Source: Lutimaribacter salitolerans
Lineage (GTDB): Bacteria > Pseudomonadota > Alphaproteobacteria > Rhodobacterales > Rhodobacteraceae
Direction: 5' to 3'
Assembly (NCBI RefSeq): GCF_042677865.1
Contig: NZ_JBHUDD010000052.1
Span: 58,312 to 122,311, forward strand
Length of the DNA: 64,000 nucleotides
This document shows positions 27,136 to 35,357 of this stretch, one piece after another; within the stretch, counting starts at the first letter, position 1, and every line of letters begins with the position of its first letter. A program made the position numbers and the translations under genes. The notes beneath the pieces are model-generated. The model had not been told where the DNA came from. It ran no database searches and was given only the letters and a program-made list of their open reading frames with translations.

Positions 27136-27516
27136 TCACTCGGTCTGTGCAGCTTGAAGGCTGGCAACGATGCGCGCGTTCAGGTCCTGATCCTGCTGTG
27201 CGGCACGTGCGATCGCCATGTAGTCGTCGCCGTTCAGGCCCTCGACGTTCTCGACCGCTTCCAGCGCTGCGGTGTTTGCCTCTTCCAGCAGGCTCTGGCG
27301 CGTCTCTTCGTCCTCGGCCGCTTCGATCTGCGGCACATAGGCCTCGCGCACGGTGTCGACGGCCATTGCAGCCTCGACAAAGGCATCGACCTGATCCTGG
27401 GTCACATCCTCGGCGGCCATTTCAGGCACCTGCCCCTGCTGCGCGATGGCGGCGGGTGCGGCAAAGCCAAGGGCGATTGCGGTCAGGGCTGCTGTCAGTT
27501 TCGGCTTAAAGGTCAA
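27136..27516 (-). CDS. Small secreted DUF4168-like protein
   Basis: The 126-residue protein has a clear signal peptide (LTAALTAIALGFAAPAAIAQ) and a helical, acidic mature part (VTQDQVDAFVEAAMAVDTVREAYVPQIEAAEDEE) resembling DUF4168. Function unknown; it should reside in the periplasm. The start is a TTG six bases after a perfect GGAGGA, which decides it; no ATG is available upstream before a stop. Confidence 0.8.
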   Translation of the reverse strand: MTFKPKLTAALTAIALGFAAPAAIAQQGQVPEMAAEDVTQDQVDAFVEAAMAVDTVREAYVPQIEAAEDEETRQSLLEEANTAALEAVENVEGLNGDDYMAIARAAQQDQDLNARIVASLQAAQTE

Positions 27517-27682
27517 AACGGTCCTCCGTTTGGGTTGTTGTCAGTTCGCGCCATAGAAATGGTCCTTCGCGGGAATGGCGTCAAACACGGTGGCGGAATA
27601 ATGCCACCGCTTCTGCTGGATCGGCCATGGACGACGCGCCGGAAAGCGCACAGACTGCCCTGAATTCAAAGGGAGAGACAGA

Positions 27683-28126
27683 ATGCCGCCTACCATCCGC
27701 CCCCTCACAGCCGCAGACGAGGCCGACTGGCGCAGGCTCTGGACCAGCTATCTGGAGTTCAACGAGACCAGCGTGCCCGAGGAGGTCTACCAGACCACAT
27801 TCGCCCGCCTGCTTGACGCCGATCGACCGCAGCAGAACGGGCTGATCGCCGTGCAGCAGGATGGGCGCGCGGTTGGCCTGGTGCATTACATTTTCCACCC
27901 GCACAACTGGAAGATCGAGGATATCTGCTATCTGCAGGATCTCTATGCCGATCCCGATGTGCGCGGCACCGGCGTGGGACGCGCCCTGATCGAGGCGGTG
28001 TATGATGCGGCTGATGCCAATGGCACACCCGGCGTCTACTGGACGACGCAGGAATTCAACGCCACCGCCCGGCTGCTCTACGACCGGATCGGAGAGTTGA
28101 CGCCCTTCATCAAATATCAGCGTTGA
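27683..28126 (+). CDS. GNAT-family N-acetyltransferase
   Basis: The 147-residue protein is a single GNAT domain. The acetyl-CoA loop is VRGTGVGRALIEAVYDAA, preceded by the strand ICYLQDLYADPD, and the C-terminal block YWTTQEFNATARLLYDRIG is typical. Substrate unknown. GGGAGA precedes the ATG. It is monocistronic, followed by a short palindromic repeat. Confidence 0.88.
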   Translation: MPPTIRPLTAADEADWRRLWTSYLEFNETSVPEEVYQTTFARLLDADRPQQNGLIAVQQDGRAVGLVHYIFHPHNWKIEDICYLQDLYADPDVRGTGVGRALIEAVYDAADANGTPGVYWTTQEFNATARLLYDRIGELTPFIKYQR

Positions 28127-28132
28127 TCCGCC

Positions 28133-28154
28133 GGGTGGGCTGTATTGCCCACCC
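28133..28154. repeat. GGGTGGGC palindromic repeat
   Basis: GGGTGGGC TGTATT GCCCACCC is a perfect 8-bp stem just after the GNAT gene, related in sequence and placement to the GTAGGGTGGGT units at 11285 and 62183. It may serve as the transcript end. Confidence 0.55.
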
Positions 28155-28235
28155 TGCCCTGCCGGGCCGGGCAAAACCCGATTGCCCGCGCCCCTGTGCC
28201 CGCTATGCTGCGCGCAAGATCAAAGGGGGGCATTG

Positions 28236-28949
28236 ATGACCATTCATATCGGGGCCAGACCGGGCGAGATTGCCGAGACGGTGCTGATGCCAGGCGATCC
28301 GCTGCGCGCGGAATGGGCGGCGCAGACGTTTCTGGACGACGCGGTTTGCGTCAACCGGGTGCGCGGAATGCTGGGTTACACCGGCACATGGCGCGGGCAC
28401 CGGGTGAGCATCCACGGCTCGGGCATGGGTATGCCGTCGCTGTCGATCTATGCCAACGAGCTGATCCGCGATTACGGGGCAAAAACCCTGATCCGCATCG
28501 GCTCGTGCGGGGCCATGCAGCCCCATGTGGGCTTGCGCGACATCATCCTTGCGATGACCGCCAGCAGCATGTCCACCCCGTCTCGCGGGATTTTCCGAGA
28601 ACTGAATTTCGCCCCCTGCGCCGATTGGCCTTTGTTGCGCGCCGCCGTTGCCGCAACCGAGGCGCGCGGCATGACCCCGCATGTGGGCGGCGTCTATTCC
28701 GCCGATGTCTTCTATGACGAGCGTCCCGACCTGAACGAGCTGATGACCCGCCACGGCATCCTTGGGGTCGAGATGGAGGCGGCAGAGCTGTACAACCTTG
28801 CCGCCCGTCACGACGTGCGCGCGCTGGCGGTTCTGACGGTCAGCGACCACCTGCTGACGCATCAGGCGCTGCCGTCCGAGGACCGCGAACGCAGCTTTGG
28901 CGAGATGGTGGAAATCGCGCTGACGGCGGCCTTTGCCGGGGAGGTGTAG
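28236..28949 (+). CDS. deoD: Purine-nucleoside phosphorylase, DeoD type
   Basis: This 237-residue phosphorylase splits purine (deoxy)nucleosides into base and (deoxy)ribose-1-phosphate. Typical motifs are HIGA at the start, VLMPGDPLRAEW, RGMLGYTGTWRG, RIGSCGAM and GVEMEAAELYNLA (nucleoside-binding Glu); VSDH holds the catalytic Asp. Length equals E. coli DeoD. It begins a two-gene unit with a glyA-like gene one base downstream. An ABC importer of nucleoside type lies about 10 kb away but is not linked. Confidence 0.95.
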   Translation: MTIHIGARPGEIAETVLMPGDPLRAEWAAQTFLDDAVCVNRVRGMLGYTGTWRGHRVSIHGSGMGMPSLSIYANELIRDYGAKTLIRIGSCGAMQPHVGLRDIILAMTASSMSTPSRGIFRELNFAPCADWPLLRAAVAATEARGMTPHVGGVYSADVFYDERPDLNELMTRHGILGVEMEAAELYNLAARHDVRALAVLTVSDHLLTHQALPSEDRERSFGEMVEIALTAAFAGEV

Positions 28950-28950
28950 G

Positions 28951-30270
28951 ATGACATTGGCCAGACGCGACTGGGTGCCCCCGCAGATCGAGGATTACAT
29001 CACCGCCATCGCCACCACCACGGCGCAATCGTCCAGCGCCGACATCGCCAGATGCATCGAGGCGCTGGCCGTGGAGAACCGCCAGATACACGAGCGCGAC
29101 TGCTTCAACCTCAATCCCGCCACCAACGTGATGAACCCGCGGGCCGAGGCGCTGCTGGCCAGTGGACTGGGCTCGCGCCCCTCGCTGGGGTATCCGGGCG
29201 ACAAGTATGAAATGGGGCTTGAGGCGATCGAGCAGATCGAGGTGATCGCGGCCCATCTGGCGGCCGAGGTCTTCAACGCGCGGTTTGCCGAAATCCGCGT
29301 GCCCTCGGGCGCGATTGCCAACCTTTTCGGGTTCATGGCGCTGTGCAAACCCGGCGACACGATCATCGTGCCGCCCGCATCAATGGGCGGGCACGTGACG
29401 CACCATGCGGCAGGCTGTGCGGGGCTTTATGGGCTGGATATCCACCCTGCCCCGGTCAATGCCGATGGCTATACCGTCGATCTGGACGGTCTGGGCACAC
29501 TGGCGCAGCGGGTGCAGCCCAGGCTGATCACCATCGGCGGGTCGCTGAACCTGTTTCCGCATCCGGTGGCGCAGATCCGCGCGATTGCCGACAGCGTCGG
29601 GGCCCATGTGCTGTTCGATGCAGCGCATCAATGCGGGATCATCGCGGGTGGCGCATGGCCCAATCCGCTGGATCAGGGCGCGCATCTGATGACGATGAGC
29701 ACCTATAAATCCCTTGGCGGCCCGCCTGCGGGGCTGATCGTGACGAATGACGCCGACATCGCGCAGCAGCTGGATGCCATCGCCTTTCCCGGCATGACGG
29801 CCAATTTCGACGCGGCGAAATCGGCGGCGCTGGCCATGTCCCTGCTGGACTGGCGCGATCACGGCAAGGCCTATGCGCGGACGATGGTGGAGCTGGCGCA
29901 AGCCCTGGCGCGGGCGCTGGAGGACGAGGGGCTGCCGGTTTTTGCCGCCCACAAGGGTGCGACGCAAAGCCATCAGTTCGCGCTGCTGGCGCACGGGTTC
30001 GGCGGCGGGCAGGCCGCGTCGAAAACCCTGCGGCAGGCCGGTTTTCTGGCCTGTGGCATCGGCCTGCCCACGGCGGAGGTGCCGGGTGACATGAACGGGC
30101 TGCGCATCGGCACACCCGAACTGGTGCGCTGGGGCATGATCCCCGAGGATGCCCCGCGCCTTGCCGCATTGATCGCCAGTGCCTTGCGCGCAAACGACCC
30201 CGCCGCGCTGGCGCCCGAGGTGGCAAAGTGGCGCAAGACGTTCAAGCGCCTGCATTTCATCCGAAAATAA
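28951..30270 (+). CDS. PLP-dependent serine hydroxymethyltransferase-like enzyme (GlyA paralogue)
   Basis: The 439-residue fold-type I PLP enzyme resembles SHMT: NPATNVMNPRAEALLASGLGSRPSLGYPGDKYEMG at the N-terminal side, LFDAAHQCGIIAGG (PLP-ring Asp and His), and the PLP Lys in MSTYKSLGGPPAG (Lys253). In housekeeping SHMT this motif is TTTHKTLRGPRGG, so the His is replaced by Tyr252 and the Arg and Pro following are lost. It may therefore use another substrate, such as alpha-methylserine or a beta-hydroxy amino acid. GGAGG precedes the start, directly after deoD. Confidence 0.85.
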   Translation: MTLARRDWVPPQIEDYITAIATTTAQSSSADIARCIEALAVENRQIHERDCFNLNPATNVMNPRAEALLASGLGSRPSLGYPGDKYEMGLEAIEQIEVIAAHLAAEVFNARFAEIRVPSGAIANLFGFMALCKPGDTIIVPPASMGGHVTHHAAGCAGLYGLDIHPAPVNADGYTVDLDGLGTLAQRVQPRLITIGGSLNLFPHPVAQIRAIADSVGAHVLFDAAHQCGIIAGGAWPNPLDQGAHLMTMSTYKSLGGPPAGLIVTNDADIAQQLDAIAFPGMTANFDAAKSAALAMSLLDWRDHGKAYARTMVELAQALARALEDEGLPVFAAHKGATQSHQFALLAHGFGGGQAASKTLRQAGFLACGIGLPTAEVPGDMNGLRIGTPELVRWGMIPEDAPRLAALIASALRANDPAALAPEVAKWRKTFKRLHFIRK

Positions 30271-30300
30271 AAAAAGGGCCGCGACTGGCGCGGCCCCTTT
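30271..30300. terminator. Bidirectional terminator between glyA-like gene and mcd
   Basis: GGGCCGCG and CGCGGCCC form an 8-bp stem with an ACTGG loop, flanked by A-runs on the left and TTT on the right. It serves the two convergent genes. Confidence 0.88.
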
Positions 30301-30318
30301 CCGTCAAGAGCAGTCGGT

Positions 30319-32007
30319 TCAGCCCAGCAGACGCCGTGCGATCACCTGCGCCTGAATCTCGGCTGCACCTTCAAAGATGTTCAGAATCCTCGCATCGCAC
30401 AGCAGACGGCTGATTTCATACTCCAACGCAAAGCCGTTGCCGCCGTGGATCTGCAAGCCGTTGTCGGCGGCCGACCATGCCACGCGCGCGCCCAGCAGCT
30501 TGGCCATGCCGGCCTCAAGATCGCAGCGCCGCTCGTTGTCCTTCTCAAACGCCGAGAAATATGTGAGCTGCCGCGCCACCATGATCTCCACCGCCATCAT
30601 CGCCAGCTTGTTGCTGACGCGCGGGAACGCGATCAGTGCCTTGCCGAACTGCTTGCGGTCCTGCGCGTATTTCATCGCCACGTCCAGCGCTGCCTGCGCC
30701 ACGCCGATGGCCCGCGCAGCGGTCTGGATGCGGGCGGATTCAAAGGTCTGCATCAACTGCTTGAACCCCTGCCCGGTCTGGCCACCCAGCAGGTTTTCGC
30801 CCTTTACGTGGAAGTTGTCGAACGCCAGTTCGTATTCCTTCATGCCGCGATAGCCCAGAACCTCGATCTCGCCGCCGGTCATGCCATCGGTCGGGAAAGG
30901 ATGCTCATCCGTGCCGGGTGTCTTTTCGGCCAGGAACATCGACAGCCCGCGATGGTCGGTCGTGTCGGGTTCTGTCCGGGCCAGAAGGGTCATCACATGG
31001 GTGCGCGATGCGTGGGTGATCCAGGTCTTGTTACCGGTGATATTCCAGTCGCCGTTGTCATCCTTGACCGCGCGGGTGCGCAGCGACCCAAGGTCGGAGC
31101 CGGTGTTGGGCTCGGTAAACACGGCTGTCGGCAGGATTTCGGCACTGGCCAGTTTCGGCAGCCAGTTCTGCTTCTGCTCGTCCGTGCCGCCCGCGATGAT
31201 CAGCTCTGCCGCGATCTCGGAGCGCGTGCCAAGGCTCCCCACGCCGATATACCCGCGCGACAACTCTTCGGACACCACGCACATCGAGGCCTTGGACATG
31301 CCCAGTCCGCCGAATTCCTCGGGGATGGTCAGCCCGAACACACCCATTTCGGCCAGTTCCTCGATGATTTCCATCGGGATCAGCTCGTCCTTGAGGTGCC
31401 ATTCATGGGCATGGGGGGCCACCCGCTCGACAGCGTAGCGGCGGAATTGCTCGCGAATCATCTCAAGCTCTTCGTCCAGACCCGAGGCACCGAACATGGT
31501 GGCGGCGGACTGATCCTGCATCAACGCGACCAGACGGCTGCGCGCGGCCTGCGTGTTCCCGCCCTGTGTCAGGGTCATCACCGCCGGTTCCATCAGGTCG
31601 CGCATGTCGTCCTGACCCATGCCCAGATCCTGCAGGCGCAGGATTTCGGCCTGGTTCATCTGGATGCCGCCGTAGATTTGCCAAAGGTATTCGCCAAAGG
31701 CGATCTGGTGGATCAGCTGCTCGATCTCGCCGAATTTGCCATCGGCCTGCAACGCCTCGGCCCATTTCTGCATCTGGCGCAGCGATTCGACATAGGTGGC
31801 AAGCCACGCCAGCCCGTGCGCCGCCGTCTGCTCGGCCTCAAGCAGCGCACCCGATACACGCCCCCCTTCAGAGACCGCGTCGCGCACACGGGCCGTGGCC
31901 TTTTCAAGGATACGCTCGGCCGGGGCAACAGCCGCGCCGGTCAGTGTCAAAAGGTCGGGGAAAATCACCGGCTGGGTTACAGCCATGTCCTGTCCGTCAT
32001 GCGCCAT
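30319..32007 (-). CDS. mcd: (2S)-Methylsuccinyl-CoA dehydrogenase
   Basis: This flavin enzyme oxidises (2S)-methylsuccinyl-CoA to mesaconyl-CoA in the ethylmalonyl-CoA pathway. The 562-residue protein has an extra N-terminal helical region of about 170 residues before a normal acyl-CoA dehydrogenase core (FGLTIPEEFGGLGMSKA, FTEPNTGSDLGSLRT, YAQDRKQFGK, LQIHGGNGFALEYE, and the catalytic Glu region NIFEGAAEIQ). That extension and length separate Mcd from short-chain acyl-CoA dehydrogenases, and ccr and ecm lie within 10 kb. AAAGGA precedes the start. It is expressed alone, diverging from a TSUP gene. Confidence 0.9.
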   Translation of the reverse strand: MAHDGQDMAVTQPVIFPDLLTLTGAAVAPAERILEKATARVRDAVSEGGRVSGALLEAEQTAAHGLAWLATYVESLRQMQKWAEALQADGKFGEIEQLIHQIAFGEYLWQIYGGIQMNQAEILRLQDLGMGQDDMRDLMEPAVMTLTQGGNTQAARSRLVALMQDQSAATMFGASGLDEELEMIREQFRRYAVERVAPHAHEWHLKDELIPMEIIEELAEMGVFGLTIPEEFGGLGMSKASMCVVSEELSRGYIGVGSLGTRSEIAAELIIAGGTDEQKQNWLPKLASAEILPTAVFTEPNTGSDLGSLRTRAVKDDNGDWNITGNKTWITHASRTHVMTLLARTEPDTTDHRGLSMFLAEKTPGTDEHPFPTDGMTGGEIEVLGYRGMKEYELAFDNFHVKGENLLGGQTGQGFKQLMQTFESARIQTAARAIGVAQAALDVAMKYAQDRKQFGKALIAFPRVSNKLAMMAVEIMVARQLTYFSAFEKDNERRCDLEAGMAKLLGARVAWSAADNGLQIHGGNGFALEYEISRLLCDARILNIFEGAAEIQAQVIARRLLG

Positions 32008-32166
32008 GGTACAAATCCTTTGTCTTGCTGGACCGTGTCTTAGCCACTTCGCAGTTGCAGCGCAACAAAAATACCCGATCTACCCTGCGGCATATTCGAA
32101 TGTTGCTCGTTGAAATTTCGTCCGCCGGCTCTGGTGGCGGTCTGATTTCGATAGTAAGCCACCGGG

Positions 32167-32937
32167 ATGGCATTTCTACCCCCTGATATCACACTTATGG
32201 TGCTGCTGGCCGCCAGTCTGGCCGCATTTCTTGCCGGCGTGATCAAGGGGATGGTCGGATTTGCCATGCCGATGGTGATGATCTCGCTTCTGGGCAGCTT
32301 TCTGTCACCAGAATTGGCCCTGGCCGGCCTGATCATGCCGACGCTGGCCACCAACGGCGTGCAGGCCCTGCGCGAGGGGCCATCTGCCGCAGGCCGGGCC
32401 CTGCGCGACTTCAGGGTCTTTCTGATCGTGGGCGCGCTGGCGTTGGTGGTGGGCGCGCAGATGGTGACGCTACTGCCCGCAAAGATACTGCTGATGATGA
32501 TTGGCGGGCCGATTCTGTTCTTCGCCGTATTGCAGCTGACGGGCTGGCAGCCGCGTCCCTCAGAGCGTCACCCCAACGCCACTCAGGCCGGGGTGGGCGC
32601 TGTTGCCGGATTCATCGGCGGCATGTCGGGTATCTGGGGGCCGCCCACCGTGATGCTGCTGACCGCACTGAACACGCCGAAGACGGCGCAGATGCGCATT
32701 CAGGGAGTCATCTATGGTCTGGGTGCGGTGGCATTGGCCGCAGCACATATCGGGTCGGGGGTGCTGACCTTGCGGACGGGCTTGTTTTCCGCGCTGCTTG
32801 TGCCGGCTGCCTTGCTGGGGATGCGGGTGGGCATGCGCTTCTCTGATCGATTCGATCAGGCCACGTTCCGCCGCGCCACATTGGCCGTGCTGGTGATTGC
32901 TGCGCTCAACCTGCTGCGCCGCGCCTTGGTGATGTGA
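32167..32937 (+). CDS. TSUP (TauE/SafE) family membrane protein
   Basis: The 256-residue protein has about eight hydrophobic segments and the two TSUP half-motifs, here GVIKGMVGFAMPMVMISLLGSFL and GGMSGIWGPPTVMLLTALNTPK. It is probably an exporter of a small organic or sulfur-containing anion. It is a different subfamily from the TSUP protein at 18.1 kb (no GVGGG repeats) and has no TIGR02186 partner. The ribosome site is weak; the ATG at 32167 gives a natural membrane N-terminus. It diverges from mcd. Confidence 0.85.
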   Translation: MAFLPPDITLMVLLAASLAAFLAGVIKGMVGFAMPMVMISLLGSFLSPELALAGLIMPTLATNGVQALREGPSAAGRALRDFRVFLIVGALALVVGAQMVTLLPAKILLMMIGGPILFFAVLQLTGWQPRPSERHPNATQAGVGAVAGFIGGMSGIWGPPTVMLLTALNTPKTAQMRIQGVIYGLGAVALAAAHIGSGVLTLRTGLFSALLVPAALLGMRVGMRFSDRFDQATFRRATLAVLVIAALNLLRRALVM

Positions 32938-32961
32938 CCCCGCACAGATGCATGCGGGGTC
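32936..32961. terminator. Hairpin between convergent TSUP and XRE genes
   Basis: GACCCCGCA pairs perfectly with TGCGGGGTC (9 bp, 8-base loop). The left arm begins within the TSUP stop codon. There is no T-run on either side, so it may act through transcript stability rather than classical termination. Confidence 0.5.
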
Positions 32962-32972
32962 CATCGTGATTG

Positions 32973-33332
32973 TCAGTTGGCCCGCGCCCCGCTCGAGGCA
33001 AGCTCGGAAATGAAGGTGCGAATCTGCCCGCGCAGACGCTCATCCTTGATCTGCGTCAGCATAGAGGCGATCTTGTTCGCCTCCTGATCCAGGACTTCGT
33101 TATCTGCGTCCTCGGCTTCCAGCCCGTCAAAGAAATGCGACGGCGGAACACCAAGTATGCGCGATATTTCAAATAGTTTGCTTGCAGAAATGCGATTGCG
33201 GCCCAGTTCGTACTTTTGAACCTGTTGAAACGAAATCCCCAAGCCCTGGGCGACTTCGGTTTGCGTCAGTCCGCGCAGAACGCGGAGGTGTTTTAGTTTC
33301 TTACCGACATGAACATCTACCGGGTGCGACAT
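32973..33332 (-). CDS. XRE-family transcriptional regulator
   Basis: The 119-residue protein has an N-terminal Cro/CI helix-turn-helix (about 11-65; LKHLRVLRGLTQTEVAQGLGISFQQVQKYELGRNRISASKL) and a short helical C-terminus (EANKIASMLTQIKDERLRGQIRTFISEL). This layout matches the small alphaproteobacterial regulators such as PraR/BabR-type proteins known from rhizobia and Brucella, though the target here is unknown. Its upstream region is AT-rich and shared with the divergent LysR-headed gene, which makes that gene a plausible target. Confidence 0.85.
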   Translation of the reverse strand: MSHPVDVHVGKKLKHLRVLRGLTQTEVAQGLGISFQQVQKYELGRNRISASKLFEISRILGVPPSHFFDGLEAEDADNEVLDQEANKIASMLTQIKDERLRGQIRTFISELASSGARAN

Positions 33333-33536
33333 ACTGTATCCTCACTCTTTGCTACTTCCGCGAGAATGGCGAATCCTCTGATTCATTCAATTTATGAATT
33401 TTGCACGTTAGCGTTGCGCGATTTGGCCATTGATGGGTGATATATTTACCTTTGCTGTAACCCATTATACTTTAGTATGTGAGGTAAGGAAACGACCTTT
33501 CGGTCGTGATTCGAAAAGAAAGAGTAGTTGTTGCCC
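33333..33536. promoter_or_regulatory. AT-rich divergent promoter region of XRE and LysR-headed genes
   Basis: These 204 bases are clearly AT-richer than their surroundings. A TATACT preceded by TTTACC lies near 33450-33475 toward the plus-strand gene, and a hairpin ACGACC-TTTC-GGTCGT (33492-33507) sits in the presumed leader. Exact promoters cannot be fixed by eye. Confidence 0.45.
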
Positions 33537-34451
33537 ATGACACCGGTCCAACCGTCCCAGTCCATCCTGTTCGAGCTGCTGCGATCCTTTACGACGCTGG
33601 CGCGAACATTGAACCTGTCACATGCCGTCAAGGAGCTTCGCAGCACACGGCAGACGGTGCGCCGGCACGTTGCCCAGCTCGAAGAGCTGCGTGGCGAACC
33701 CTTGTTCGAAGTGATCGACCGTCAATACAGGCTGACCGAGGCCGGTGCCCGGGCCCTGCCCGAAGCCGAGGATCTGTTGGCGCGCGGTATTGCCTGGATG
33801 CAGAATCACAGCTCTCATCAGAACGGCCTGTTCGTCGCGACATATACGGACCAGGCGGATTTCGACTATTATCTTCAACAACATCCGGTCAGTGCCATCT
33901 GGCGCACGGGGTCTGAGCGCATGCAGCAGATCGTGGCCTGCTGGGCCGAAGCTGGCGGTCAGATCGAGCATCCGTCGATGCAGGCCATACGCAAACATCT
34001 GCTGGTCTACCGCTTGGGGGAAGATGATGGCGTCTGGTATTGCGCAGAGGTGGGCGACGAAAGCTCGTTCTCGTCCTGGTACGGATGGGCGGCGGCGCGC
34101 TCCAGTGTCGGGCGCGCGCTTGAACGGTTGCCGGGCGGAGCGTCGTTTGCCAGCCTTTTGGCGCAGCCGTTCAAGGACGTTGCGTCAACGCATGGAATGC
34201 GCCTGGACCATGTGCACACCCAGATGACGCGCGGCACAGAGTTTCCCGAGGGACTGCATCCCATCAGTTTCCAACGCCTTATGCTGGGATGCTCGTTTCC
34301 GGATGGCTCATTCGCCTTGGCCAGCTATGTCGAGCGGACTTACGAAATCGAAATTTCCGAACTGCCACCCGAAAAGATAACCACGATGCCGCCCGATCTG
34401 CTGATGACTGTTCCCAAGGAGCCACCAAAGCTTCAGTCAATACCTTTTTGA
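33537..34451 (+). CDS. LysR-type HTH protein with a non-LysR C-terminal domain
   Basis: The first 65 residues form a LysR helix-turn-helix (LLRSFTTLARTLNLSHAVKELRSTRQTVRRHVAQLEE, then GEPLFEVIDRQYRLTEAGARALPEAE). The remaining 235 residues do not show the periplasmic-binding-protein-like effector domain of LysR regulators; instead there is a Trp-rich region (IWRTGSERMQQIVACWAEAGG and SSFSSWYGWAAARS) that could be PAS-like. The 304-residue protein is followed after 60 bases by a GNAT-like gene. I do not recognise the family. The ATG at 33537 is preferred, but a TTG at 33528 is possible and no strong ribosome site is seen. Confidence 0.7.
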   Translation: MTPVQPSQSILFELLRSFTTLARTLNLSHAVKELRSTRQTVRRHVAQLEELRGEPLFEVIDRQYRLTEAGARALPEAEDLLARGIAWMQNHSSHQNGLFVATYTDQADFDYYLQQHPVSAIWRTGSERMQQIVACWAEAGGQIEHPSMQAIRKHLLVYRLGEDDGVWYCAEVGDESSFSSWYGWAAARSSVGRALERLPGGASFASLLAQPFKDVASTHGMRLDHVHTQMTRGTEFPEGLHPISFQRLMLGCSFPDGSFALASYVERTYEIEISELPPEKITTMPPDLLMTVPKEPPKLQSIPF

Positions 34452-34511
34452 TGCTCAAAATACAATTTTTGCGCTAAGCTTCCCCCGTGAACGCGGCACT
34501 GGAGGGAACCT

Positions 34512-35219
34512 ATGTCGATTCACGACGTTTACGATGGCTCGCGGCTTATCGCCGCAAGTATGGATATTCTGACCCGGCACAAGATCAGCATAACGGTCGG
34601 TGATGATTTCGAAGAGTATCGGGCACTGTTGAAGGAATGGCGCCCGAATCAGCCGCTGGGCGCGCCGTTCGACCCGAATTTGCAGGCGATGTCGCCCTCA
34701 AATTCGTTCTGGGTCGTAGGGCGCGACCCTATGGGCAGGGTGGTCCACACGCAGGCGATGCGACTGCTTCACCTGGAAGATCAGCCGCTCAGCGACCACC
34801 TGCGCGAGCGTTTCAAGGAATATCCCCCCTCGACGATCGACATCGACTACGAGAACTCAAGGTACCGCGCTGGGCCAGGTGCACGCCGGATTTCCGGACG
34901 CGTCTGCTATCATGGCGAGGTCTGGCTGGACGGATCGAACGGGCAGTATCGCGGCAGCGGCGTGTCCAGCGTCCTGGGCCGATTCGCCTTCATGACGGCC
35001 ATGCTGCGCTGGTCGCCGGACTGGGTTTTCGGCTTTATGCCCAAGGGTGTAGCATGGAAAGGCTTTGCCGAACGTCAGGGGTACATGCATGCCGAACCGG
35101 GCGTGCTGCGCTGGTGTCGCAAGGACTCGGACCTGCCGATGGAGGCCTTCATGGTCTACATGGCGCAGGAGGATATCCGATACGTCATGTCCATGCCGTT
35201 GCACGAATTGGTCGCCTGA
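34512..35219 (+). CDS. GNAT/acyltransferase-fold protein of unknown function
   Basis: The 235-residue protein has a GNAT-like core: the strand FWVVGRDPMGRVVHTQAM, then VCYHGEVWLDGSNGQYRGSGVSSVLGRFAF, in which QYRGSGVSS matches the acyl-CoA pyrophosphate loop, and GFMPKGVAWKGFAERQGYMH as the last conserved segment. GNAT folds include acetyltransferases and acyl-homoserine-lactone synthases; the sequence does not show the full LuxI residue set. GAGGG precedes the ATG. The gene follows the LysR-headed gene closely and probably shares its transcript, with a strong terminator downstream. Confidence 0.7.
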   Translation: MSIHDVYDGSRLIAASMDILTRHKISITVGDDFEEYRALLKEWRPNQPLGAPFDPNLQAMSPSNSFWVVGRDPMGRVVHTQAMRLLHLEDQPLSDHLRERFKEYPPSTIDIDYENSRYRAGPGARRISGRVCYHGEVWLDGSNGQYRGSGVSSVLGRFAFMTAMLRWSPDWVFGFMPKGVAWKGFAERQGYMHAEPGVLRWCRKDSDLPMEAFMVYMAQEDIRYVMSMPLHELVA

Positions 35220-35308
35220 CACCCGCCACGGGCCAGTGGACATGCCATCCCAGTTGCGGGGCGGTCACCCGGTGCTGTCATGCATCCGACGCGGCCCGCC
35301 AGACACGC

Positions 35309-35338
35309 AAAAGCCCCGGTCCTGCGACCGGGGCTTTT
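35309..35338. terminator. Bidirectional intrinsic terminator (GNAT-like gene / pckA)
   Basis: A perfect 13-bp stem, AAAAGCCCCGGTC with GACCGGGGCTTTT, and a CTGC loop lie between convergent genes, giving T-runs on both strands. Confidence 0.93.
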
Positions 35339-35357
35339 CTGTACCGAACGAAACGAC

